Below, piece after piece: positions 1 to 11,418 of a stretch of 64,000 bases of DNA; position 1 is the stretch's first letter, and each line of letters opens with the position of its first letter. Where the stretch lies: NCBI GenBank assembly GCA_905178155.1, contig CAJINV010000024.1, positions 414,715-478,714 on the forward strand, written 5' to 3'. This DNA comes from Amoebophrya sp. A120 (lineage: Eukaryota; Sar; Dinophyceae; Syndiniales; Amoebophryaceae). The notes beneath the pieces were generated by a model. That model searched no databases, had not been told where the DNA came from, and saw only the letters and a list, made by a program, of their open reading frames with translations. Both the position numbers and the translations under genes were made by a program.

Positions 1-1
1 C

Positions 2-1242
2 CAGGAACAATGGCACAACGCTTTCAACTTTGCCGGTACCATGTCACCCCTGCACGTCTTCCGAAGAACGCACCGCATTGCTCGCGTCGCGAGCCGGTTC
101 GCCCCCGACGCGCAGAAAAACGACTGCTTTTCGCGGCTGAGAACGCCTGAAGAGTTCTCGTTTGCCTTCGTCACCAGCTTCTCGCAAGACTTGACGTCGC
201 TGCGGGCGGGGTTGGGCCCCTACAGCGGCATCACTGACATCGGCCTGACCAACCACTCGGCGGTCGGCAAAGACAGAGTTAGCATGAAGCGCAGAGGGTG
301 CCCGTTGGACCTTTTTCTGTTCGCGGACAGCCTAGACCACAGAAAGTGGTCCGGGACCAGTGATGAAGAAAACCGCAAGATACAGCTTCGCACGACCGTC
401 AACTATGCATTGCAAAAGCATTGCGCTAGTACAAATCGCCTGAGATGAAATTATTAATAATTGAATTTGTCATGCAGATTCAGATAAGGAAGTGTAGTTG
501 GTTCGTCATGCAAGACTTTTCCGATTTCTACGAGCACGAGAGCTTTGCACAGGATATCGCATACGATATCACGAAAGTACAACCCGCGGATCCGCTGCAG
601 GACAGATGGGGTGTCATTCTGCACATCGAGCGGCACGGCCCACCTGACCAGGACCAAGACGCGCCGAACGTGTTGCAGGAGCAGGCGACTACTCGGTACT
701 ACCTCGAAACGGAAGCGGAGGTGGATGAGTTTCTGGTAGAGTTGAATGCAATATGCAAGATCGGAGCGGAGGCTAGGGCGCAGGCGGTGAAGGATATTAT
801 CGCGCTTGGCACAGAGGCGATGACAGTGCCATACGAGCATGCGTTCACGCTATCTTCGGATAGAGGCCCGTACGTCCCGTTTGGATTGACGCATTTTCGG
901 ATCGAGGAGCTGGACAACATTGGCGAGGAGAACTCGGCTGCCAGCGAAGATGATCGCGTGGGGAACGAAGCTGCAGATGGTCTTGTCGAGGAGGAGTGCA
1001 ATAGCCAGCAAAATGAACCGCAGGACGAGGAAGGCAACAGCTCCGACCGGGGGACCGATGACCACAACTCTGCCGACAACATGATTGGCCTCGAGAAACT
1101 CGGATTCCCAACTTGGCTGGAGCTCATGAAGCTCACGTTTTCCCACCGATTCCAGCAGAGCCGCAGCGCCGAACCAGTTCCAGCCCGAGCTCCGATTCAA
1201 ATTTCCTGCAGCTTCGCTGTCCGGGGGTGGTCGGCGTCGTAA
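2..1242 (+). CDS. Hypothetical protein, 5'-partial, at least two exons
   Basis: An open frame runs in from the left edge (base 2) through an in-frame ATG at 41 to base 403, where a TATGCATTGC introner-like 5' end begins. A second open frame covers about 445-1242 and ends at TAA; credible coding starts near 511 (residues QDFSDFYEHESF). The second part has an acidic low-complexity stretch at about 900-1080 (Glu/Asp/Asn/Ser-rich). I recognise no domain in either part. The exact 3' splice site between about 476 and 511 cannot be fixed, so joining the two frames into one gene is inference from their order, the introner signature between them and the lack of other starts. Confidence 0.45.
404..510. 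mobile_element. Short introner-like element, 3' end unresolved
   Basis: The 5' end TATGCATTGCAAAAGCAT follows codon AAC and resembles the 5' terminus of the roughly 160-bp elements at 9349 and 50193. Two GTCATGC motifs lie inside. No convincing 3' inverted repeat was found, so the right boundary is approximate. Confidence 0.35.
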
Positions 1243-2251
1243 CTGCCCCTTCTCCACGTGGCGAAGGGGATTGTCGCATCCTGCTGCGAAAGTGCTCGGA
1301 AGTGTTTCTTTCGTGGAAGTGTAAAATGATTGTTAAACGAAAACAGAGGGGAGAACGAAGTCTGAGTTTCGAAACAGCAGACACAAAAGCAATCGCTCTC
1401 TGCCACTTTCATGACTTCTAAATTCCTTTTATTGGGCGGGATGATCGATGTTGGACGGCAAGACTAAAAAAAGCTCCAAAGAACAAAAAAATCGCCAGTA
1501 TCTTGCTTCGAAACTACTCAAAAGTATATTTTTGTTTCGTGTAAGTGCAATCAAAATGATTCATATTGCGTTCGCTTCTCTAGAGTTGATTCTTCGCGCA
1601 GGAGCAGTTACGAAAAAGTTGCGTGTCTCGGCTGGGATTGAAGAAGAATGTCAAGGTGGAAGAACATATCGACCCATTTTTTCTTGTGGTTGTGTCGTGA
1701 TAATTGCATCGTCACCATGCAAAGGATCTTCAAATAGCTTATATAGAGGAGTTTTTCTAACGAGAGACACAAAATGTTCGAGATGAGATCGAGTTCTGAG
1801 TGCAATAAACACGCAGAAGGCCGACAGCCATATTTTTTCTTACAGCGCCCATACTTCTCCCCTTCACCGGCTACCCGCATTGAACAACCTACAACCACTT
1901 CATCGAGCGCACCCACCAAAATTTTTCTCGTGGAGTACTTTCTGCAACTGTAACTGACAAACAGAATTATAGCGGTCTTTTGCATAAGTGACACAAGAAT
2001 TGTGCCACCTCCACTAGCAACCAAATCGGCGACGATACTCGTGATGTGCGGTGCCTTCTAGTAATCCCCGCTTGATCACGAATGACCCAGATGAGGTGAG
2101 ACAAGGGAGCTGGCTCTTGAAGTGAAACGTGCCCGAGCCTGTCTTTGACCTACCACACGCAGCAAACGAAAACGAAGCGAAATTTGGCGTCGGGAGGCGT
2201 CCACTGCACAGCATAGGTCCATCTTCGAACTGCAACGGATTACTTAATATC
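1243..2251. other. Intergenic, no gene seen
   Basis: Only short frames lacking recognisable composition occur here, and no introner signature is visible. It should hold the 3' flank of the first gene and the 5' flank of the gene starting at 2252. Confidence 0.5.
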
Positions 2252-5222
2252 ATGCGCTTCGACATGAACGATTACGATCCCTGGGAGGACGACCGCGTGC
2301 AGCATTTTGAACTAGATTCGCACGCGTTGATCTTACGCCAAGGGGACTTCGACCGATGGATCTTGCCCTTGCTTCAGCACGTAGAGGCCCTGCGGGCGAC
2401 GACTACTGCTTCCACGTCGAATCAAACCGGTGGCACCCAAGGTACTATGACTGTCGTGAAGATGATTGAAAGCTTAAGCATCTTGGTTCGTGATTTTTGA
2501 CGTCAGTTTGCTGATAATTTGAAAACGGAAACAACAGACCTGGTATTGAGAGTTGTGAGTTTGAGTTTCCTATCCAGAAATAAACTTTGCAGCACATGAT
2601 CACGCCGCACACAATCTGCCCTTCCGTAACTGGGACGAGCTAGTGGAACTTGGTTTCCAGGCAGAGGAGGCGAATAAGCGCAAGTGCGCCAGGGGTGCAC
2701 TACACACTCCGACTAAGTGCCAGGCTGTTGTTCTGCGCAAGGGCACGGTGGTTACAATCGCTGGCGAGGCAAAGCGCTTCGCACAACTGCTGGAACAAAA
2801 ACAAAAAGTAGTCGTGGAGCTGTTCAAAAAAGGACTTGGCTTACCCGGTCCAGTTGGAGGCACGATGCCCCCAACCACGAGCAGTTCTTTGACAGTCTCC
2901 GGCAGCGAATCAACAACGACGCCTGCCGGAGGTGCTGCGACAAAAGAAGAGGACCACTCCAGCCCGGGCACCTGTTGCGCGCAAGATAACCACGTGCAGC
3001 TCTTGCAGGACAGAATTATCCGGAAGATCTTTGCGGAAAACCCGCGTGTCGTCACGCGCGCGTTTGCGGCACTGCAAAAAAGTCCCGGCGCGGGATCACT
3101 ACTACACCTTCCGACGAGCAACTACTTTCCGACTCACACCGACCCGAACGGCGCAGCACCGTCCGAGGAGTACGTGGTTGTGGCCCTGCAGCGCGCCGAG
3201 GATGTCCGCGTCTACAGTAGGAGAATGATCCAGTATAAGCAAATCTGCGAAGGCCTTGTTTGGGCAAGGAAAGATGCACTGAAAGAGCTGCAATGCTTCG
3301 TCGAAGATCAGGAGGAGGAAACCGAAAAGTGCTTGAAAATGGTGGAGGATTACAATACGCAGAGCCATGTGCAGTCCTGGATCGCAGATTTTCTTCCGAG
3401 TCTCCATCTGGACTTCGAAATCAAAAACGCCGGCTTTAACACAATTTTGAAGCACAAGGTCGAATGCCTCCCAGGCGAACTTGTCAACCTGATCAAGCTA
3501 GAGTGTGTGGGTTGGGGTTATGAGTTCTCTGCGTTTCACCAAGTCAAGACCACGGTGCACAGCGCGTTGGGGCGAGACGTGTTGCTCCGGCTGCTGCAGT
3601 TCCAAAACGCCACGGGAAAAGCGCTGCTTGATGAGGTGCATCGAAGTTTGGAAAAGGACGGATTGCTCCAGCCACTCGACGGTGGCGCGCCGCAGCTGGA
3701 TGGCCGAGCGCATCCTTTCGTGCAGCAGAAGTCGGGGTTCACGATGGACTGTGTATCCAGGATCCTAGAAGGCGCGTCTTACAACATGCATCACGATGAA
3801 GCCGTTTCTGAGCAGATCCTACAGCATGCATCACCAGATGAAGAGCACGACTTCGTCGAGAGCGGGCGACCGTATCCAATACAGAACGCAGCGCTGTTGT
3901 CCGATCTCCGATGGAATCGCGATACTGTTCGACGAGAGGAAGCATGGCGCACAAACTTCTTGGATTCGAGTACTTGGACGACGGAGCAGAGGTTGAAGAG
4001 CAGCTCAGGCAAAACTGCGCAGCTCTTGTACCCCTTCAGAAAGGTGCACCGGATCCTTGGAACGCACACCCGGAATCCCAGCACCTACGACAAAGACGCG
4101 GCTGAGAAGAATCAGTCGCAAAGGGAACCGCAGTTCTGCTCGTTTGCCCTCGCGGCGGGCTTCCACACCAGAGTGGACGATGAGACGCCTGACCTCAATA
4201 GATATTTACAGCGGGCGGGAATCGTGAACATGGGCCTCTTCGAGAGGGAGAACGAATGTGAAGGCAGCGCGTTTAAGATCAAGGACTTGCCAATTGGGGA
4301 CGCAAGGAGGGAAGTGACGAGAAGAGGAAACCCAGATGGCCCCAGCTACTTGTATTGTTTTGTCGGTGAGTACTTACGCCGATGGACGGTTCTCATGCCG
4401 GAGTTTACCAAGTTCGCCTTCGCACTCACCTCGACAGTCCGCGGCCCAAAAGGGCCGGAGCGGAAGCGGGTTCCCGTCACGCGTCGACGCAAGGTAGCAG
4501 TCCCGGTGAAGGGGTGGAAGTGTGATCACAGCGCACTGGATGTGAACATGGGCTATCGTTTTCGCGGGGACTACTGGGACCCTTTCGACACCTTTACCTA
4601 CTATTCCCTCGCCGCGTGGACTCCCTACGAAGCACTATCTTTTGAAGAATCGGCTGCACTGTACTACTACCGAAAGGAATTTTCCCAGCAACGCGGCGTG
4701 CAGACGAGTCGCGGCAACGAAATAGCAACTGAGAATGAAGGGCTCACTGCCGGGAGCAGCATCTTTTCACAGCAAGAGCAGAGAACGGCTGATAACCCGA
4801 CCTTCCTGCCGACTTCTGACGAGAACAACATCGAGGCTGACATGAAAGTTGCCCTAGAGATCATGTGGAGGGGAGACCCACCATCTAAAAAGGAAAACTC
4901 TGCCGGGTCGGGCGGTTCTACGGGACAGCAACAGGTGGAGGAGCAACAGGGGGAGCAATTGGTGGGCATCACGAGTGCCGCGGAAAACGCCACGTCGAGC
5001 GAGCCTCGGTGGACAGTGACAGCACAGCTGGAACACCTCGTCGCGCCCGTCGAATCGCTATGAAGTGCAAATCTGTTTCCGCTGTCCCGGGAAATAGACA
5101 ATCATGTTTGTCATGCTCATGGTAATTTAGGCAGAGGGTCTGTGCTGCCACGGAGAAGGGTTCCGGAAGGCATGACAGATTTTGCCAGGGTCAGCAGCTT
5201 TACCATTTGACATGCGCAGTGA
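2252..5222 (+). CDS. Large two-exon hypothetical protein (~902 aa) with an introner at its stop codon
   Basis: Exon 1 is 2252-2489, beginning MRFDMNDYDPWEDD. Canonical GT-AG splicing (GTGATT at 2490, TTTGCAG ending at 2592) joins it in frame to exon 2, 2593-5058, whose first in-frame residues include HDHAAHNLPFRNWDEL. An introner begins at 5059; removing it with one flanking repeat gives a final Gln codon and TGA at 5220-5222. Without splicing the frame stops five bases inside the element, so the protein is nearly the same either way. Exon 2 is hydrophilic. It has a central region rich in charged helices (about 3230-3400), a basic patch RKRVPVTRRRK near 4460-4500, an aromatic stretch near 4570-4680 and a Gln/Glu-rich tail. 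No known domain was recognised. Confidence 0.65.
2490..2592 (+). other. Canonical spliceosomal intron (103 bp)
   Basis: Starts GTGATT, ends TTTGCAG, and keeps phase 1 between the flanking exons. It has no terminal inverted repeats and no GCATGACAAA-type motif, so it is an ordinary intron rather than an introner. Confidence 0.6.
5059..5212. mobile_element. Introner at the stop codon of the upstream gene
   Basis: 5' end TATGAAGTGCAAATCTG, 3' end CAGCTTTACCATTTGACA. Internal TTTGTCATGC and GCATGACAGA motifs face each other. Flanks ATCGC and TGCGC agree at three of five positions. The terminal repeats are diverged. Confidence 0.5.
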
Positions 5223-5292
5223 ATCAATCGTCCTGTCTTCTTGCATCACGAGGTGGCAACCTTTTGGTTGGGATGAAATCAGCAATTCTTTC

Positions 5293-5383
5293 GGATCATG
5301 CATAGCAATTTTTTGTGCAGCTTCTCGTGAGCCGCCACAACCATGCATTCCTCCATGCAGACGAAGGCATATTTGCAATCCAT
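5293..5383 (-). pseudogene. Truncated first exon of the Gln/Gly-rich gene at the left edge of the array
   Basis: The first 30 or so codons (start MDCKYAFVCMEE at 5383, reading leftward) match the genes at 11412, 15983 and 22018. The sequence then departs at 5293, where the array begins, and meets a stop soon after. It is either a fragment left by the array boundary or the original locus with an intron here. Confidence 0.6.
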
Positions 5384-5389
5384 AAAAGC

Positions 5390-5991
5390 TCCCGTCCTAT
5401 GATTTTTGCTTCGCTACAGAAGCGGAGGCCAACGCCTTCGCCAACGATCTGCAGGCTTTCTGCCGCATCGGGATGGACTGCACCAGCGTGAGAAATACGC
5501 AGGCCCAGCAGCTCTTCAGCGTGTTTGATTCGCAGCTAGGGAAAGAGCTCTGCAGCCCCATGATGGAGCACGTGTTCCCCTTCGGCCGCTACACCAGTGC
5601 GGTGACCGGAAAGAACTACGCCTACAAACCGTTTGACCGCATTATCCGCATGTGGCTCACTGATGACGACTTTTGTCCTGATGAGGCCACCGATTTGAAG
5701 AAAAGGAAACTGGAGAATGGTGGGAGTGAATTTCCAGAGACAAATATCGGCAATACAACCTGGTTCGACGTTGCGCGGACCGTGCTGTCGCGGCGGCTCG
5801 AAATCGAGAATAACGCGGACCTCCTCGCCCCTATTGAGATCCAGTGCTTTTTCGGCAACAAGACAATCGAAGAGCTCAGACGCGAAAAGAAGAAAGAGCA
5901 AGAGGAAGCTATGGCCTGCTCAGGCACTGCAGCAATCTCACCTACCAACATGAAACATAAAAGGGTGCATGTGCAGGCAGTGGCTCGCTAG
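5390..5991 (+). CDS. Array gene A, unit 1 copy (carries a premature stop relative to the others)
   Basis: The open frame enters after GCAATCCATA (5375-5384), which looks like an introner 3' end, and continues through KLPSYDFCFATEAEANAF into the first ATG at 5473 (MDCTSVRNTQAQQLF). The protein is charged, with a Lys/Glu-rich helix near the end (RREKKKEQEEAMACSG). Relative to units 2-4 this copy has SAVTGKNY for SAVDGENY, a longer DDDFCPDEATDLKK segment, and a TAG where the others read GAG, so it ends about 25 residues early. No family recognised. The true start is uncertain: an upstream exon joined at about 5390 or ATG 5473. Confidence 0.55.
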
Positions 5992-6235
5992 CACGAGTTT
6001 AGGTCATGTTACCTTGCTTCCACCGCCCAGTGTCTTGCATTTGCAAATGGTATAGAATATGTCCTACGGCTACTTCATAGTTTGGAGGGCGGATTAAGGC
6101 GGCGTAAGTGTGCGGAGCGTTCATACGATCTGACTGACTGGTCAAATTGTACTGCCTGAGCATTCCATATGCGACGAAAAGGAGGAGATACAAAAGATAT
6201 AAAGTACTCAAAGCTTTCGATGTGCGACCGAGCAG

Positions 6236-6298
6236 GATTTCGTCTCTTCGAGGTATAGGACTGCAGGGATTTTCTCCTCCTCCGAGCGAAATTGAATT
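6236..6298 (+). repeat. ~63-bp conserved motif, shared with 30146-30213
   Basis: The segment TCTCTTCGAGGTATAG followed by CTGCAGGGATTTTC and ending GAATTGAATTT recurs in every unit (near 12272, 16843 and 22875). A diverged copy sits outside the array just 3' of the gene ending at 30092. Its 5' part resembles the start of U6 RNA but the rest does not match. Confidence 0.5.
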
Positions 6299-6651
6299 TG
6301 CAAATTATTTCGGATGAGCTGAATCGGAAAAAAAAATTAATATATTTTCCAAACGCGCGGCATTTTCAAGTAATGTTGATGGCAAGGAAAAAGACAGAGT
6401 ATGGTCGCGGGCCAGACAAGGAGACCTTCACTTCTTTGTTGTACTACATTGAGCGCACTATCGGTATGGACTCCATATCGATGGTCACCAAAGAGTGCGA
6501 GAGGCGAAACGCGGTTTATTTTCTGCGAGAGAAAATTTCTGCGAGAGAAAAAGACGGAAGAACTTCGAGAGAAAACATGCGTGCAAATGTCGACAACGAC
6601 ATTCTCCCGATGATAATGGGTCCTTCGCAGCTACAGACTGAAAAACAATAA
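6292..6651 (+). CDS. Possible exon or small hypothetical protein, unit 1
   Basis: A 119-codon frame, very rich in Lys, Arg and Glu, beginning MNLQIISDELNRKKK. The same frame occurs at 12328-12687 and 16899-17258. The unit 4 copy lost one Tyr codon and gained a TAG. Whether it is translated, or is a downstream part of gene A, is not shown. The 20-bp junction motif (6581-6600) lies inside it. Confidence 0.3.
   Translation: MNLQIISDELNRKKKLIYFPNARHFQVMLMARKKTEYGRGPDKETFTSLLYYIERTIGMDSISMVTKECERRNAVYFLREKISAREKDGRTSRENMRANVDNDILPMIMGPSQLQTEKQ
6581..6600 (+). repeat. 20-bp junction motif GTGCAAATGTCGACAACGAC, copy 1
   Basis: Identical copies occur at 9657, 12617, 14228, 17188, 20263, 23217 and 25306. 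Sequence to the right differs among locations, for example TTCTCCCGATG here against CGTCGAGTACACTGC at 9677. Confidence 0.8.
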
Positions 6652-7179
6652 AACGCAGGCACTTCTTCTTCTAGCGACTCTGTATTTGTGGATGCTCGAC
6701 TTCTACACCGCTAAAATGAGGGGTTTTCGGGGATCATGCTAGAGCACCACATGACTCCGAAAAAAGAGCAGGCTTTCAAGACTTCGGTCCCCGCGTGAAG
6801 GCGTGAGCGGTTTTTGCTGCCACTCCTGCAAAGCCTCACGGTATGTTGTTTTTTTAAATTTTTCTTTCTACGATAGTTCACAATTCCCCCTCTCCCCCAT
6901 TTATCATGCGACTTCCCCCTCATTTGTCATGCTAAATCCACACTCCAGCTGCTGCCTTGAGGTTCTGTCAGCATGGCAAATTTCGGAGGCACGTCGAGCA
7001 GTACTATACTAAATCGGGCACGCTGATTTGTCATGCGCAGGCTCCTTCTGTGCTGGTGCTCGTATTGCTATGCATGCCATACGAATGAAGGACGAGGGGG
7101 GGGGGGGTTGTGCACTCTCCTACTTATGCACTCCTACAAGTAGTTGGAGATGAAGGAAGATACTACTAGCACGTAGATT

Positions 7180-7468
7180 TATGCATTGCAAATTTGTTAG
7201 GGTCTGGAAGACTGACAAATTGAAATTGTGATGCGGATTCTGGAATAGACAAAAATTTGTGTTGCATACTCAGCAAAAGATGTCACATTTCCTTCTTGAA
7301 AGTGCCTTTTACACGCTGGCTGCGCATGGAGAAGTTCGCCCAGAATTGGACAGGCTCGGCATGAAGATGCATTCCGCTTCCATCTTGCAAATGGAAAAAG
7401 AACCGCATGACAAGTTAGTACGATCCGCCTCCTTCCAGACCTCGACATGCTGTGTGCAACGGATTATA
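7180..7468. mobile_element. Introner, GTCTGGGTCTGG-type family I
   Basis: 5' end TATGCATTGCAAATTTG then GGGTCTGG; the 3' end mirrors it as CCAGACCTCGACATGC and ATTATA. TTTGTTAGGG and internal GTGATGC motifs are present. The flanking 5-mers (AGATT, ACGCC) do not match. Confidence 0.6.
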
Positions 7469-7683
7469 ACGCCACACTCAGTTGTCTGCCCTCTCCTTCA
7501 CGGCACCGAACGTAGAAGATCAAAGACAATTTCGATGTACAACTTTATCTTTTTCTCCACCTACAGGTACCATCGATGCTGTTCCAGCCTTTCTTCCGCG
7601 ACGTGTACGGTTCCCATGCCAGTCGTTCTCGACGGAACGAAACACCTGGAAGCGCGATGGATTTCCAGGGAGGCGTTGTAGGC

Positions 7684-7916
7684 TATGGCGTTCTCAAATG
7701 TTACACTCTCAACTGTTTACATGAATTTGTGATGCAAGAATGTGAAAAGCAAAAGAAGGGAGCTTGCCCCTCTCCTCGCATTACAAATTTGGCGCAGCTT
7801 TTAATGCTGTTTAGCTCCTCGAAAATTTGTCATGCGAAGTAGGTTCGTCGTGTGGATGCTGGTGCGCATTATGCATGACTGTGGTAGTTGAGAATGTAAC
7901 GTTTGAGAGCTCCATA
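7684..7916. mobile_element. Introner, family II (TATGGC...TTCTCAA)
   Basis: 5' TATGGCGTTCTCAAATGT and 3' AACGTTTGAGAGCTCCATA are inverted repeats. Flanking 5-mers are TAGGC and TAGTC, one mismatch. Internal TTTGTGATGC and TTTGTCATGC motifs. Confidence 0.75.
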
Positions 7917-9348
7917 TAGTCTAGCGTGATGCAACGATGATTCTATCCCTGAAAGCGCCTCGGTCTATACGGAATCCAACAATGATACAAGGCAATTATC
8001 GATTTACTTTACAAGATACAATTATGATGAGATTGTTTATTATACAAGATACTTGACAAAAAGCGACAACAAGGAAACATTACAGCTGTATGAAATTGAC
8101 ACAGCAACAGAATTCCTTTACTCCTTCAGCCCCGATAGTAAACTCATTTAGTCGAAAGCTATGTCAATTCGAAATCTCCTGGGAGTACCGATATAGCGGA
8201 CGATTTTTTGAACATTGACGACATCACTTTTGCCCGCAATGAGAAACACGAAAGACAGCAAAAAGTGTAGAAGGAGAACAGTTTTTTAAGCCGAAAAAAA
8301 TTTCATCCAGGAAGAGACTCAGACTTCCGGAGGGGGCAACCGCTTATCCTGAAGCTTCTGTGCATGCTGCGTGCTTGAGCATTTTTCGTCTCGCGGCTCA
8401 GAAGTACTATGCTCAGAGGGGCACGGGCACGACGAAAAGGCAGCAATTGTGTTCGTAGCATACAAATTATTTGAGACAGCATTTCCAACATCGTCACAAC
8501 CTGGAGGTCGGACTCATCGTCACAAATCGCAGCCAGTTGCAAATGGTTATACGTATTTCATAGTGAAGATGTTGCTTTCACAAAAAATCTTCGCAACAAA
8601 TTTTGCTTTATTTTTCGGCTCAGTTCAAGTGCTTTTCGTTTTCCACACGACTAATTCATCTGTACATATAGACTCGTATAATTGTACTCCGCGTTCATAG
8701 TACGCTAAACAACTTGTTCGTCTCGAAGATCGACCAGTGTTGAGTGACAAAGAAATCTATTTCGACGAGAGGGTGATCGACGTGAAACGCTTTGTCTTCG
8801 TCACGCATCGAATGTCGTTGATCGTACTCGTAAGTAGCTGCTGGTTGTGAGTTTCGAATATTAGAAACGTCGCGCCTGCTTGATTTCTCATTGAGTGAAA
8901 CAGGAGAGGTGGAAGACGCTGTGTGGCTCTTAATCGAAGGAAGTATAAGAATTCGAACATCGAAAAAAGCCGGTTTTTTACAACAACGCGACCTACTTCG
9001 AACTTTCGAGATCAGAGCAAAAAGATAGTCTGACCCAGTTCGTCGTCAGTGCGTGTAAAAAGCGAAAAACGCCTCTCTGTCCTGACGCCACTTGTTTCGC
9101 ACCTGGAGAAGCAACAGGACCAAACAGCCAAGGAGTCGCAGGATTATGCAAGACAAATTTTACCTGAGTCCAAACTTTTGTAATATCATGTTAGCTTCAT
9201 AAAGATAAAACGCATGACAAACAAAGCATCAAAAGGTAATTTTCTATACCATCTTGCAGGCAAGAGTGCGTGACGAGTTTGGGACGCTCAAAATTTGTCA
9301 TGCATATCGCCCATCCGACACCATGCCGATTTCCTCCAAGACCTCGTC

Positions 9349-9497
9349 TATGCACTGCAAAAGCATCGTACTCGTAGTATTGCAATACAAAGTAGCTCAA
9401 CATGACAAATGGAATTTGTCATGCTGATTTAGCTTGAAAAAGAAATTTGTAATGCATAACTGCAATTAGTACGAGTGCGATACTTTTGCAGTTCATA
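9349..9497. mobile_element. Short introner (149 bp), subfamily Ib, perfect target repeat
   Basis: 5' TATGCACTGCAAAAGCATCG and 3' CGATACTTTTGCAGTTCATA are inverted repeats that continue inward for about 35 bp. A perfect 5-bp direct repeat TCGTC flanks it (9344-9348, 9498-9502). The related subfamily appears at 50193 and 54005. Confidence 0.85.
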
Positions 9498-9656
9498 TCG
9501 TCTGAGTGCAAATGATATGACAGTGCACAACTCCCCCCCCCTCATTTGTATAGCATGATCAGCAACAGAATACAAGCGCCATCGGGCCTGGAGCCTGTGC
9601 ATGACAAATTTATGTACCGACTGTAGTACTGTTTGGGCTTTCGAGCAACGACATGC

Positions 9657-9676
9657 GTGCAAATGTCGACAACGAC
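9657..9676 (+). repeat. Junction motif, copy 2 (B1 / right-arm boundary)
   Basis: Marks the point where units 1 and 2, which differ to the left, become identical to the right. A truncated C-rich introner (5' end TATGACAGTGCACAACTCC at 9516) has no 3' end before this point. Confidence 0.75.
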
Positions 9677-10557
9677 ATCGTCGAGTACACTGCTTGCATC
9701 TACAGCATCACTCGGTTTGTTATTTCACTCATTTATCTTCTTCTTCTTCGTGCTTTTCATCTTCAGCTTGTTATTGTGAACAAGGAAATTTGTCGGAATT
9801 CGGAAAACGTCAGCGCTTGTCGCCGGTGCTGTTTATCATCTTGAAGTTCATATTTTTCGTAATCCGGTTGAGAATTTGAGAGCTTCTAGTAACGGTTCAA
9901 AAACAGCATTACAGATTCAGAAAAAGTTCAGAAGTGTCTTGCTGTCGCACCCTACCGCGACGCTCTTTGAGCGGTGCTTCTCATATCTATGTATTTCCCT
10001 GTTGTTGAAGAAGAGATTTTTATTTTTATATTTCCACAAAAGAAAACTAACCTTTGCCACGACCTGGGGCGGTCGGTGCTGTGCGTAAAAACGTAAAATG
10101 TGCGACGGTTTGCCGGTACAGCAATACAAATTTTGTGCGTGTCATCTTCTTCATCGTCTTCACGTTCTTTGTCCTTCAGCGCGTTTTCTTTCTTTCAGCG
10201 AAACGAAAAACCATCGGTGGACAAAACTTGCATGTACAGCTTTTTTCACAGAGAGATCGCGAAGAGCAACATCATCGGATCGTGAAGAACAGCACTATAA
10301 CTTCATTTTCAAAATGTCGGTCGCCAGAGAACGGAAGTAGAAATATAAGTAAGCGCAATTCTAAAAACAAATATCTTTGTGCCAGCACCAGAGCCATCTC
10401 GTCTTCATCATCATTATCATCTTCTTTCTTTTTCTCCTCGGGCGGGTTTGCCAATCGTTCGGTTCAAAATTCGGTGTAGTAACTGTGCTGTACTGAAGTT
10501 AGTGTTTGCAAAACCCCTTCTGTATCTCGTGAAGTTGATCTTTCAGTCGCAGAATAC

Positions 10558-11412
10558 CTAAGGCGGTGGTGAGATCGGCAGGTGGTCGAGGTTTCTCCGG
10601 AAGCAGGCCCGGATGTAACGCGCCCGATCCATCTGGTTGGCAGCCCACTGCTGTCCGTTGTTGTCGTTCTGCACTGCTGCGTTTTTCCGGTCGTCATGGA
10701 TGCGGCCGAGGATGGTGGTCAGACGCGCCAAAGATAGATTTTGGAGCTTCTCGGCGATGCTGTTGTTCCCCGCCGCGGCGAACTGTGTGTCGTTCCGCGC
10801 CTGTGGAGACAGAATCGAAAAAATCCATCCCTTCTGGTAGTCGTCGTCCACGTTCCCAGCGCCCCAGTGCACGTCAACGGTGTCAACCCGCTGCACGATA
10901 GGTGCGCCGTTGATACCCGCTGGGGGGGCAGGTTGTAAGTTTTGGTTCGCGGCGGGAGCGGGGGGTCCACCTGCACCACCGGCTCCTCCTCCACCAGCAA
11001 CTCCTGCACCGCCAGCACCTCCTCCACCAGCAGCTCCTGCACCACCCGCAATTCCTCCTCCGCCTCCGCCTCCGGCCGGCGGAATAGGTCCGAATCCTCC
11101 TGGCGGCGCGCCCGCACCTCCTCCGAATCCTCCTCCTAGTCCCGGCGGGGGGCCGGCCATGCCAACCGGATAAACCTGTTGCTGTTGCGGGTACACCTGT
11201 TGGTGCGGTTGGTTTGGGTACATCTGCTGCTGCTGATGCATCTGCTGCTGCTGATGCATCTGTTGCTGTTGGTACATCTGCTGCGGCTGGTAGTACTGGT
11301 GCGGGAATTGGTTTTGCTGTTGGATCATGCATAGCAATTTTTTGTGCAGCTTCTCGTGAGCCGCCACAACCATGCTTTCCTCCATGCAGACGAAGGCATA
11401 TTTGCAATCCAT
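10558..11412 (-). CDS. Gln-rich / Gly-Ala-Pro-rich hypothetical protein (284 aa), unit 1
   Basis: Reads leftward from ATG at 11412. The N-terminal 30 residues are compact (MDCKYAFVCMEESM...). About 60 residues of Gln/Met/Tyr/His repeats follow (QQMHQQQQMHQQQQMY), then about 75 residues of Gly/Ala/Pro-rich sequence, then about 110 residues of normal composition containing WGAGNVDDDYQKGW and ending PISPPP. The normal C-terminal part makes this strand more credible than the Pro-rich frames opposite. It is divergent from gene A, with about 40 bp between the two frames. The start lies in TATGGATTGCAAATATG, which is also an introner-type terminus. Identical copies sit at 15129 and 21164. Function unknown. 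Confidence 0.6.
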   Translation of the reverse strand: MDCKYAFVCMEESMVVAAHEKLHKKLLCMIQQQNQFPHQYYQPQQMYQQQQMHQQQQMHQQQQMYPNQPHQQVYPQQQQVYPVGMAGPPPGLGGGFGGGAGAPPGGFGPIPPAGGGGGGGIAGGAGAAGGGGAGGAGVAGGGGAGGAGGPPAPAANQNLQPAPPAGINGAPIVQRVDTVDVHWGAGNVDDDYQKGWIFSILSPQARNDTQFAAAGNNSIAEKLQNLSLARLTTILGRIHDDRKNAAVQNDNNGQQWAANQMDRARYIRACFRRNLDHLPISPPP

Positions 11413-11418
11413 AAAAGC

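Larger units (their letters stand above)
6864..9650 (+). other. Unit-1 middle segment (B1), ~2.8 kb
   Basis: Present in units 1 and 3 and absent from unit 2. It starts just after a T-rich tract and ends at the 20-bp junction motif. It holds at least three introners (7180, 7684, 9349) and parts of others, so it should contain exons. The best candidate is about 7575-7683, in the frame reading LFQPFFRDVYGSHASRSRRN. No gene could be joined with confidence. From 7920 to 9130 I see neither introners nor a convincing frame. Confidence 0.6.

Noticed and set aside
6236-6298. U6 snRNA candidate (GTCTCTTCGAGG start)
   Set aside because: Only the first dozen bases resemble U6; the conserved ACAGAGA-type core does not follow.
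10880-11173. Proline-rich plus-strand frames in the array
   Set aside because: They are the opposite strand of the Gly/Ala-rich repeat of the minus gene, whose C-terminal part has normal composition.
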